Positions 1 to 10,500 of a stretch of 46,622 bases of DNA are shown here, piece after piece. Position numbers and translations under genes: made by a program. This stretch comes from a virus: the IMG/VR virus record IMGVR_UViG_3300018080_000260, positions 1-46,622 of that record. One strand, written 5' to 3'. Below the pieces are notes generated by a model. It was not told where the DNA came from. It ran no database searches and worked only from the letters and a program-made list of their open reading frames with translations. How positions within the stretch are numbered: the first letter of the stretch is position 1; every line of letters begins with the position of its first letter.

Positions 1-146
1 CAGGGAATCGTCGATATTATCCAGTCGCCCCAGATGGACATTCAGGGAGTCATCAACATTGTCCAACCGCCCAAGGTGGACCTGAAGGGAGTCATCGATG
101 TTATCCAGCCGCCCCAGGTGGACCGCCAGGGAATCGTCCAGGTCGT
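1..146 (-). repeat. 42-bp in-frame tandem repeat (14 residues) in the tail-fibre gene
   Basis: Three full 42-bp units (1-42, 43-84, 85-126) and one partial unit (127-146) follow each other without spacers, and more may lie beyond the edge. Each encodes 14 residues with the core VHLGRLDN(I/V)DDSL; only one to three residues vary. Hydrophobic positions are regularly spaced (L, I/V, L, V, L), which suits a trimeric coiled or beta-helical shaft. The lack of spacers and the preserved frame rule out CRISPR. Confidence 0.9.
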
Positions 147-978
147 CCACGGTTAAAAGTTCTGCGTCACTGATCGACCCGTCACTCCCATAGGCCGTAC
201 CAGAAATCTGAACCCAGTTGGCCAACACCCCTCCAATGGCGGTCCCTGTTCCGTCTGTCAGTGTGTCCGCGGTCAGTTTAATGGGTCTCAAATTGCCAGT
301 GGGAGTAATATAGGCCCTGACGTCAGAGCCAGGCGTGACGTTCTGTCTCCACTCATAATTGTCGTTATTATCCCCTCCGGCGTCATGGTTCGGCCCTGCG
401 TACCAATGGCTTTCCGACGCAGTGCTTGGATCAAAAAAAATGAACCCATCATCACCAACAATCTCTGTAAAGCTATTCACCTCCAGGGTCCCTGCGACGT
501 CCAGCCCGTTGGCTGACAGGCTGATGTACCCAAGAGTCATGTCAAGCTTTATGATTTTACCACCGTCATCGGTCATATATATTTCGTCGTTATCAATCAT
601 GACACAGGCGGTATCAACGAGTTCATTGAGTGTGGACCGATTAAGATTGACGGTGGTGTCCACAATGGCTATCCAGGCCGTATTGTTTCCAGACCCTTCG
701 AACGTGGCCATGTGGGACGTTAGGGTGTCCACATCCAAAGACGTAATAAGGAGGGGATCCCCGACCATAAAAAACTGATCCCAGGACGTGCCAGTGCCCA
801 CATAGCACCCTCCTGAATAGCGCATAGTAAAGCCTGCTCTGTGGGTCCAGGGACCACTGGAAGAGTCGGCCACAAGGGGAAAATTGGGCATTCTGAGGCC
901 GAACGGCCTTATATCCTGCTGCGCGAACAGCCCCGACACCACCAGGAGGAAAATCAGAGAAAATAGCAGTTTTTTCAT
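1..978 (-). CDS. Secreted tail-fibre-like protein, C-terminus cut by the window edge
   Basis: I read this reading frame directly from the sequence; it is open from an ATG at 978 to the window edge (326 codons). GGAGGGCATT precedes the ATG. The protein begins MKKLLFSLIFLLVVSGLFAQ, a clear Sec-type signal peptide. The middle is glycine-, aspartate- and threonine-rich and predicted beta-rich, as in fibre proteins. It then enters 14-residue repeats (VHLGRLDNIDDSL plus one variable residue) at the truncated end. It is the last visible gene of the leftward late operon, 11 bp after the preceding secreted protein. Fibre or spike function is inferred from position and composition. No enzymatic motif is visible. 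The export signal is odd for a virion protein. Confidence 0.7.
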   Translation of the reverse strand, partial: MKKLLFSLIFLLVVSGLFAQQDIRPFGLRMPNFPLVADSSSGPWTHRAGFTMRYSGGCYVGTGTSWDQFFMVGDPLLITSLDVDTLTSHMATFEGSGNNTAWIAIVDTTVNLNRSTLNELVDTACVMIDNDEIYMTDDGGKIIKLDMTLGYISLSANGLDVAGTLEVNSFTEIVGDDGFIFFDPSTASESHWYAGPNHDAGGDNNDNYEWRQNVTPGSDVRAYITPTGNLRPIKLTADTLTDGTGTAIGGVLANWVQISGTAYGSDGSISDAELLTVDDLDDSLAVHLGRLDNIDDSLQVHLGRLDNVDDSLNVHLGRLDNIDDSL

Positions 979-989
979 AATGCCCTCCA

Positions 990-1532
990 TTAAAAAATGA
1001 CGTGACCGATTCCCCGGAGCCTGAACTTATTGTCTCCGGTCTGGATCCGGTGGCCAGTCAGTGCGATTATTTCCATGTAATAGTACCTGTACCCGGGATA
1101 GGTAAAGTCGTTGGCCATGGACCAGTAGTACCCGTCAGCGGTGATATTGGTCGCTGTCGTGCCGTCCTTTCTCCAGCTCAGATTTCCGATATAGTCAAAA
1201 GTCGAAGTGTCGGTGGAGTGTCCAGCGTAAAATTTTGCATACAATTTAATGCTGTCCGTGGCTGCCGTGTCCAATGCCTGTCCTTCAAAGAACTGATAGG
1301 GCCAGAGCCGATACACGCACGTTGCCAACGTGTCACCAGCATTAATATCCAGAAACCATGTGCTGTCTGAGTAGGCCGTATGCCCATATAAAAAATGATA
1401 CCAGTCGTCCTTTGGCCAGCCCTTTTCGTAGGCATCTCGGTCCTGTTTGATGTTTGACTGCCCCAACGCACCGGCCATGGTGGCCAGCATAAAGACCGCC
1501 ATAACGAACAGGGTTTTGATGTGGTTTCGCAT
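990..1532 (-). CDS. Small secreted beta-rich protein of the tail module
   Basis: 180 residues, ATG start with AGGAGGAAGGA directly upstream. The first 25 residues (ending MAGALGQ) form a signal peptide. The mature part is rich in Tyr, Trp, Asp and Thr with alternating hydrophobic stretches (for example KLYAKFYAG and YYYMEIIALTG), suggesting a beta-sandwich. It lies between the giant 3377-residue virion protein and the repeat-bearing fibre gene, so a tail accessory, decoration or receptor-binding role is likely. It has the same length and general build as the secreted protein next to the capsid gene at 20774-21316, but I cannot show homology by eye. I do not recognise a named family. Confidence 0.7.
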   Translation of the reverse strand: MRNHIKTLFVMAVFMLATMAGALGQSNIKQDRDAYEKGWPKDDWYHFLYGHTAYSDSTWFLDINAGDTLATCVYRLWPYQFFEGQALDTAATDSIKLYAKFYAGHSTDTSTFDYIGNLSWRKDGTTATNITADGYYWSMANDFTYPGYRYYYMEIIALTGHRIQTGDNKFRLRGIGHVIF

Positions 1533-1565
1533 TCCTTCCTCCTGTGAATTGTCTGTGTGTCTTAC

Positions 1566-4500
1566 TTAAAAGACATACGATTCCCGGCGCTTCTCCGTAC
1601 TGCTCCGCCTGGCCGGCACGTCGGGCTTCTTACTTTCCATGTGATCAACTGCTTTTTCTATCAGCTCCATAACCTTTTTGTCCTTCCTCTCGTCCGGGTA
1701 GTTCGATCTTCTGCGGACCGCTACAATCTTCTTATAGGTATTCTCAAGCAGATTATGGTAGGGATGCCTGTTCTCTGAATGCTGCCGTTTCATGGCGTCT
1801 GAATAGGCAGAGAAAAACCGGGCCGTCAGCCGGTTGTTCATGGTCGAAGGCCGGGCGAACAGATCTCCAATAATGGGGATGTCCCAGAGTCCTGCAGGAC
1901 GATCCTTGACGTTCTTTCCCATAAGATTTTTGATAATCAGTCGATCTGCAGCCCCAATTGTCCTCCGGTAGAAACCTCCGGTGGTCTGGTTCACAAAGTA
2001 TTCAAATTGAGCAGGAGAGATGCCCGTACTTCTCAGTGGTTTAAACGCCATGATTGACTTTGATAGTTCAGTGGTCCATTCATTCGCGATGGTCCAGGCT
2101 TCCTGGGTTTGTCGGGCATACTTCGGTTCGATGGGGCGACCACTCCAGGATCGATTTGCCTTGATCTCCATGATAGTCGAAACAAACGGCCAGCTGGTGG
2201 GGAGGGGAAGCAGCTCAGAAAAGTGTTGATCCCAGAGAAACCGCAGATATTCCTCGTCTGCCTGCCGGTCTCCGATCCCCTCGAGCAGAGCAGCATGTAG
2301 ACCTCCATGGAAAACAGCGCCCAAGAGGAACGGTGTCACGACCTTTAGATGGTCGCCATTGACCCAGAAATGGAAATAATTGGCTCTTTCCCAGTCGTTT
2401 AGCTTCTCCCATTCCTCGTCATCTCGGAGAAAATAAGAGAGAAGGGATAGTCCGGTAATCCACCCCAGGGCCTTGGCCATACGCTTTCCGGCGTTCTTCC
2501 TGGAGGATTCCGCCTGGTACTTGCCATGATATCCTGTTATTTCCTTTCCGAAGAAGCCACGAATAAACTTGCTGAACCCCTGCACATTCGCATTATAGAA
2601 GGGAATGATCTGGTTCAGCTGCCTTCCCCAGTATCCGGCCCGGGCAAAGTCTGTCGTAATATCCTGACTGGCCCTCGCTGCCCGGATAAACGCCTCCTCG
2701 GGATCTCCGGTCTGATTCATGACCTTTTCATAGACAGCCTTGAATTCCGGGATTCTGTTGGTGTTCTCAAAGGCAGAGAATAACAGGCGCAACCCTTCAA
2801 TGGGATGCTGCAGCCCGAACTGGATGGTTTTACCTTTAATATTGGATTCTGCCAGCCTTGCCATTTTTTCCAGCTTTGTCCGGTCAAAACCGGCCATGGT
2901 GGACACGACGCCTCCGGCCTTCATATACAGATCTGCATACTCGGGATCCACTCCCAGTTTTTTTAGGGCTACAGGTAGAATGTCTTTGTCCTTATAGATC
3001 TCAGCCAGAAGTCCTTGAATACTACGGAACGGATGTGCTTTCCCGGATTCACTCATGACCGTTGCTTCTATGGCATCCCGGATTACATTTCGAAGAAGGA
3101 TGAAATTCGGGTTCAGACCAGTGGCGCCCAGGCGGATCCCCCTACAGAACGGAGCCATTACCTTGGCAATTCCGACCAGGGGAGCAGCTTCAATAGATTG
3201 AATGAAGTTGAACAGATCCGGGTGCAGCTCGTAGAATGCTCGTTTCCCATTCCTCCAGACAGACACGATGGGACGACCTTTCTTGACGTGGACGCCATTA
3301 TGCCAGAACTCAACCAGGGTATCGCCCTCGATCTCAAGCATCTGATTCTTATTAGAAATGTCTGCACCCATCTTTGTAAGGAGGCCCACGATCTCTTTCA
3401 CGCTATGTTTGGTCACCTCGGGAGGTGGATCTGTTTCACGGATCAGCGGAGCCATGCCCTGTAGGTGAGCAAAAGAGGCGAACGCATTCATGACCCTGGC
3501 CTTGGTAGCCCAAAGAACAACCCGTTCCGTGTGTTTGATCCATGCATCCATGTAATACTGCCATGGATAATCGGATCCTTTCGCTCTCATATACGGTTTA
3601 TTCTGATTGGCCATGCCTTTCTTTCCGTGTCGGCTCTCCCAAACTACATCGTGGGCGATTTCCCGGAGGAAAGGTACGTAGTGGGGATGACGCCAGCGGA
3701 AATATTTCAGAGTGGCATTAGAGACTCCACCTTCATGGTACACCAGCTGCATGAGCTGGTCGAAATAGTTGTTGATCTCGTCTCCCCAACGTTCAAAATG
3801 AGAATTCCCTAACCGTTCCACCACGGCCTTGGCCTGAGCCAGCGAAATACCCGGATTCTTCGGTTTGAGCATTTGAACCTTACGCCTCGCCTCCTTGAAA
3901 ATCTTAATTCTTTCTTGCTCGTCGAGAAAGCCAAGGTCCGTGTCACCGTTGACAATATCCACATTCTCGTCCAGCTCGGGGTGGTGGATCCAGTCGATCG
4001 CATGTCTGGCATACAGATAGGTGATCAGGTCCTGAATTTGATACCCCTCCTGGTCGCATTCCCGCAGCGTCTGAACCGCTCCTTTGGACAGATCCATGCC
4101 CATGCCGGTGCGAATGTCATACACACCATGGTTCAGCATCTGTTCGGCCATAGCGCCAGCCTTCATGTTATAGGCTCTGAATACGGTTATAGGATTCAGC
4201 CTGGCCGGGAGAGAATGATATCTGTCTCCCAGGGTGGATTTCAACAGGTATTGAATCTCCGCTGCAGAATCAGAGAATTTCGACTTAAACTTGGACCATG
4301 CTGAACCGACCTTCTTTTTCCGTACCTCTGAAGGCGCCTGCTTGAACTGCCTTACTTTCTCTTTGGTCCTGGCAGCATTCGTTCTCGGCCGGTGGAAACC
4401 CAATTGGGACTTGGTGAACTCAACCGCGTCTTGAGCCACGAAACTGCCAACCATCTGCTTGGCCTTCCAGAATCGTCCACTCTTGTCGTATTCAGGGAGA

Positions 4501-7500
4501 ACAGACGTTTCGAAATACCTTGTAAACATGGGAGCAAAGGCCTCGGCTCCTGAATCCGAAATCCAGAGCCTGACGAACTCCGCAAATCCTTCTCCTGTCC
4601 GGCGCTTGTTCTGGTCGTAATCCAGGTCCCGCAGTTCGTTCATCATGTCCGGGGTGGCTCCCTTTTCCAGCCACCGGAGTTCATTATCTCTGTAATCTCC
4701 GAATATTTGATTTTGGAACCAGTGAGCTGTTTCGTGAAAGTCAGCGACAGGACTGGCAAAATTCCGCCCTTTTATCATGTTGCGGTCGCTGTTGATTTCA
4801 CCCATTTTGTCCCGCCTCCACCGGTCCTGCATCTTAGCCCTAAAGGTGATTTCAGGAAAGAGGGCGCGAAATCCACCAGCCAGGTCATTGCTGCTCATTC
4901 CCTTAGCACCAGTTCTGTCCTGGTGATAGTCGATCAGCTCCGAAGATCGATACATATCCTGCCGCGGCTTTTTTGTTTCCATGTCACTATGCCGCAGATC
5001 TGAAGCCCCTTTCGGTCTCGGCTGTCCCTGTCCCAGGTCGGATGCGGGGATCCGTAGCATCGATGTAGAACCAAAGGAGGGAGAGGACTGGTTCGCAACC
5101 GCCCACCGATCAGTGAGTTTTTTAATGATGTCCAGAGCCTTTTCTTCCACTCCGGGGATATAGAACATATCCTTGAACTGCACTCGTTCATATAGAATGC
5201 CCAGTTTGCGGAGGGTATCGCGCATAGGAGTTTTTGTCCCGATTAGCTCGATGATGTCGCCACCCTGCCAGTATCTCCGCATCAGCTGAATACCATTTTC
5301 CAGCTCCACCGGCTTCCTGGAATTCATAACCGCATTATAGACCTGTTCCGGCGTCTCCAACTTCCGGTTTACTCCAATAGCTGAGAGAACCGCGTCTACG
5401 GCCTTGTTTGGGATCCGAACACCAACAAATCGCTGCCCATCTACGGTCGTGGCCCGGACGATCTTTAGAGGCGCACCGTGTACATTACTCTTCATCCGGT
5501 TCCACAAGGGGAGGATCATGCCTGCAATCAAATGAACCTCCTCTGTTCGAATGGCTGGATACTCTTTGACGTGTTTCTCCCACCAGGCCTTAAAATCCTT
5601 GTTTTCCTTCTTAACGGGTTTGAACTTAGCCTGCAGGTCTGCATGGCTTGTGATCTCGCGGGCCCCCGTGTATCGATATTCATAGAACCGGCGCTGGATC
5701 CGGCCCGTCTCCGGATCCGTCTTTGTGGCTGCCTCCTTGGTGATGACATAATGGCCAGAGTGTGTATTTTTGTGTACATCGAAACCGGCCTGCAGCATCT
5801 TTTCTGCATCTTCCCACTTCAATGGAGTGGTCTGAACGTCCCGCTCCATTTCTATGTGTTCGGTTGTGGCGCCCACGGCTTTGTCTTTACGGATCTCCGT
5901 GCGGTTGATCAGCCGAATTTGCTTCGAAACCAGATCCTCTACGCCATCATCAAACACGCCCTTCTCTTTGGCATCCTCCACCAGGGCAGAAAAAATCTCA
6001 TGATAATGTTCATGAAGCGCATTTTGCTCGTCTGCATCCAAAACAAGTATTCGGTTTAAAAACTTATTTATATTTGTTTTATCTCCTTCATTTATTTTGT
6101 ATGATCCATATTCATCCATGTAAACAACATTCATATTGAGAAGGGTCTGGATCGGATTATCAATACCGGGAACCTCCTGGCCGTTCAACAGGCTTGTGTA
6201 TAGGGCAGCCACGGCCAGAGAACCATAATCGGAACTGTAATCATATTTATCCAGAACGTCACCGCTACCTGCGGATCCACGCTGGCCTCGGGTCAGTGCG
6301 CCCAGAGATCCCAGGCGCTTGGCGATTGTAGAACTAAACCGGGATTCTCCGCCCAGGTCCATAGTCAGAATTATATATTCCGGGGGTTGAGCTTGATTGC
6401 TTCGGTGACCACGGCCAAACTGTTGCATCTGCTGATCTGCGGACCAGGACAGTTCCATGGTGATAAACACACGCTTCTGCTGGTTTTTCGCCCTCCTGCT
6501 GGCATGGAGAGAAATACCCTGGCTGGCAGCTGCAGAAACGATGGCAATTCGTTTCTTCCCACTCTGAAAGTTTTCCTCCTCCCATTTCGATGCACTCTGG
6601 CTACCGGCAGGTCCACGCCGTACCCATTCCTTCTTTCCTGTGTTTTTGTTTACCCGAAGGACCTTCTTCCTACCTGTAAGCTCAGCCACACGCCAAGTTT
6701 CATCCCCTGTCTTGTCGGCTTTGTCGTCAAAATACTTGATAATCTGATCCATGGGGTTGTCTGGAAGATTGAGGTCTGACAATGAATCCATAAGTCTTTG
6801 TCTCAGCTGTAAAGCCAACTTACTCTGTACGGGCTTCCCGTCTGGCCCTATCACTGGTTTGTGGACCACGTTGCCATTTGAGTCTTGTTCCTCTTGGAAC
6901 AGGTTTACAGGAAAACAGTTTTCCAAATAATTGCCGATCATCTGTCTGGGAGTCAGGTCCAGGGCTTCAAGATCTTCCCCCTGCTCCAGGCGCTCCTGTA
7001 CGGCTCTTTTCAGGGCTGCTTCACCAGTCCCGAACAAACCAATAATAACAGAATTCTCCTTCTTTAGCTGGGCTTCTGTCTGTTTAATGATAGTTGGAAC
7101 CTTAAATGCCATAATCATCTGCCGGGCAAATCGCTGGTGGTTTCCCCATAACATTCGTATGGCCAAGGATCGCTGCTTTTTCCCTGCATTTGTGGCCTCG
7201 ATAGCTGCACCAATATTATTTACAATGGTTCTCCAAATCTCTGCTGAACTATTCCAAACCTCTCTCTGTTTGGGGGTCATTTTACCTTTAACTTCAGTAT
7301 ATTTAACACCTTCGTAGCTCAATGACCGGGCCAGATATTTGCCTTGGGCCTTAAGATCCCGGGCCACCATTTCCATGGCGCCCATACCTCCGGTGTTCAC
7401 TTCACTGATAAAGTCCTCAAATGAATCGAACTGAGTGCCTTCTCCCCAGAGTCCCAGGCGAACCATATAGCCCATATTGGCCAACTCTGTGGCGCCAGTA

Positions 7501-10500
7501 GCAGAAGCATAGAGGACACGGGCCTTGGGGAGCAGGTTCTCCTGCAGATCAACCACCGTAAGACCGGTCTGGGTAGGCTTCTTCAATCCCTTGCCAGTGA
7601 ACGCATTCTTGGCCTTGTGGCCTTCGTCGAAAACAATAACACCATCCGGCCCGAGCCATTCCACCAGCTGATCCAATCGATTCTTCTTGATGAGAGTGGC
7701 GTAAGTACAGAAAATACAACCGTCACCCATTTGTACCGGGCCCTTGGAAGGCGCGACTTTTTTATCATTCAGGACGCCCAGGGGAATGATATGGTCAATT
7801 CCCAAACCTTCCTTTTCTCCAAAGTCTCTCGCTGCGTCATCGGCCAGGTCCTTACTGTATGACAGCCATACGGCACGACGACGACCATGATTCCAGTTAT
7901 CAAGGATTGTGGCTGCAATCTGAATCCCTTTACCTACACCGGTCCCATCACCCAGGGAAAAGCCCATACGGTGCCCGCTTGGAAGCATAATATCGTGACA
8001 TTGGCCAGCCAGAGACACGGCTTCTAACTGCAGGGCAGAAATAATGGGATTTTTCATCCCTTTCAGGTCGGGTTTGTATTTGATGTCCGGGGTTTCAATG
8101 GCAGCCATGGAAGAAGATTCCACGATCTTGCCAGGGTGGGCTTTACCGCCTTTTAACTTGGAAGGAACATAATCGACGAATTTACCAGCGGATTCCTCTT
8201 GTCGCTTCTGCCTGCGCTCGTAATCCGTCTCAAACTGTACATTTACTCCAGGCCCGCCAGGGCTGCCAGTAGGTTCTGGGCCAGGCGCAGCTGGTTCTGC
8301 TTCTGGTTCTTCAACAGATTCGGATCGTTCAGCGGACTCTGATCCACGTTCTGTGCCAACTGCAGGACTTGGCGCTTCAGGGACGGATCGTTCTCCAGGT
8401 TCTCGATCCACCTGTCCACCACGTCCAGGGGAGGTAGTTGAAGTTCCTCCGCCTCCGCTTCCAGCTGTGCCGGATCCTCCTCCGCGACCGCCTGATACGC
8501 GCTCTTTAGGAGATGCCACAGGTTCTGTTCCAGCCTTGTCAGTGTCACTTTCTTCTGTGGCTGCTGTTGCAGGCTGGGCTGCAGCGGAGATGGCGGCTCT
8601 TGTTGGGATGTTTTCGATACTTTCAAGGACTTCCTCCAGACTCTGGTGTTCAGCGACATAGGTTTCGTCAGATATTGCCTCTGAGAATCTTGAACGCTGA
8701 ACTTTGTCGATTACCAGATAAATTGTACCAAAATTCGTGCCATATTTACGATACGCCTCTTTGGGATTTTTTATCATCGCCTGGACGGTGTACTCTTTCC
8801 CCAGGTTGTTATACCAATCTTGTGCGATCTGTCTGTCTGGCCATGCGGATTCACCCAGAATGGCCACCAAACGGCCCCCGGGAGCCAGTCGGCGCAATGC
8901 TTGGTCTATATGGCGGAATCCATACTTGGCGCTGTTTTTGCTCTTGCTGAGACGACCACCAGTAGAGGAGAAGGGAGGATTCATAATAATGGCCGTTGGC
9001 CGAACATCATCCGGAAGGACATCGTCAAGAATTTCTGCGTCGAATCCTGCGTTCTTTTGGTAAAGCGGTTTCAAGTTTAGTCTGTCCAGAACGGCTGTAC
9101 GTGATTCGTCAATCTCGTTGGTTATGACATCGGCAAACGGCTGAACGGTTACGGCCAGATTCCCAGTACCAGCTGAAGGTTCCAGGATAATATCGTCTTT
9201 TTGTACGTCCAGCATAAGACCGGCTGCATAGGCCATGGCCGGGGGAGTGCTAAACTGTTGAAAATCATCCTTTTCGGCTGTCCGGTGTGTTTGAGTTGGA
9301 ATGCGTTTTTGTAGATCTATCAGTTTGTCAAGAAGTTCTTTTCTTTTCTCTGGGCTTATTTTCTTCCGAATCCGGTAGAAAGTATTGTCCACTTCTTCAA
9401 CACTGGGTTCATGTTCGGTTATCAGCTCCCGGACATACTTATTTACCCCTTCTTCCAGGGCATTATACATATCCTGGCTCTGGAAGATGCCGTCAGCTCT
9501 CTTTCCTCCGAATGCTCTCTCGGCCATTCTGTTGAGAGCTGGATTGTCTTTAATGACGCCTCCGGCCTTCATCAGTTTATAAACTTCGTCAGCAAGGATG
9601 CCTTGAGGGTTATTGTATTTGTCTATCAGAGCTTCACCCTCTCCCTTCTTCGGGATCACAGATCCACGATCCTTTGTCAAGTCGGAAGGTTTGAACCCTT
9701 CTTCTGGCTCTTGGCTTTCTCCCTTCTCAACATTCTTGACAATGTTGTTTATTTTCCCCTGGGAACCCCAATCTATATTGTCCCAATACTCTACTGCGAG
9801 TTTCATTGCTTCATTGGACGTTTTTGCTTCCCCAACAACTGTTTCTTTGTCGCCTTCTTGGTGGATAACCTTAACGACTTGGTCTTTCGTTCCGGCATTA
9901 AACTTGGATATATAAACCGCATTATCAACTATCTTAGGATCAAAATCATCCAGCCACGCATAGGGAGTCTGAGGTAAAGCCTGGGGGTCGAACGTAAAAC
10001 GATGCTTATAATTCGTCTCTACCGGCGCCTCGGCTTTCACTTCCGGGATCTGTGGACTTTCTTCCTGTTTCGGCTGCTCGGGACGCTGCTTCTGTTTTTC
10101 TGTCTCCTGGGCATGCTGTTTGGCCTCAGATAATGAAGACAGCCAGTCCTGCATGGCTGTTTCTTCTTTTTTCTGGCCTGTCTGCTGGAATGCTCCGGCC
10201 AATCGCTGCATTACAGAGGTGTATTCTTGTTCACCATATAAGATTTCGCCTAATGCCTCTGCTCCCTTAAAAAACTCTCCCCTGCCTACATTTCGATGAT
10301 GTCTATACATCTGCTGTCTGGCACTGGGAATCATCTCGTTAATCTTGCGCTGCTCTCTTGTCCCTTTCTTTTCCAGGTCTGCAAGAATACTATAAAGCCT
10401 ATCTTTAGCCTTTGGATCTCCGCGCCATCTATTGTGAAGCTGTTGGAGTTCATTGATGGGATTCTGCTCCTGGATGGTCATAGCTTCTTCCCACCAGTCT

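Noticed and set aside
1-146. CRISPR-like repeats
   Set aside because: Units are contiguous, have no spacers, stay in frame and encode protein repeats. No cas gene is present.
359-778. Open frame on the plus strand (139 codons)
   Set aside because: It lies opposite the secreted fibre gene, has no ribosome binding site, and its product reads as a Ser-rich low-complexity shadow.
8243-8659. 138-codon minus-strand frame inside the giant gene
   Set aside because: It lies in another frame of the linker region of the 3377-residue protein, with Gln/Leu-rich shadow composition and no coupling.
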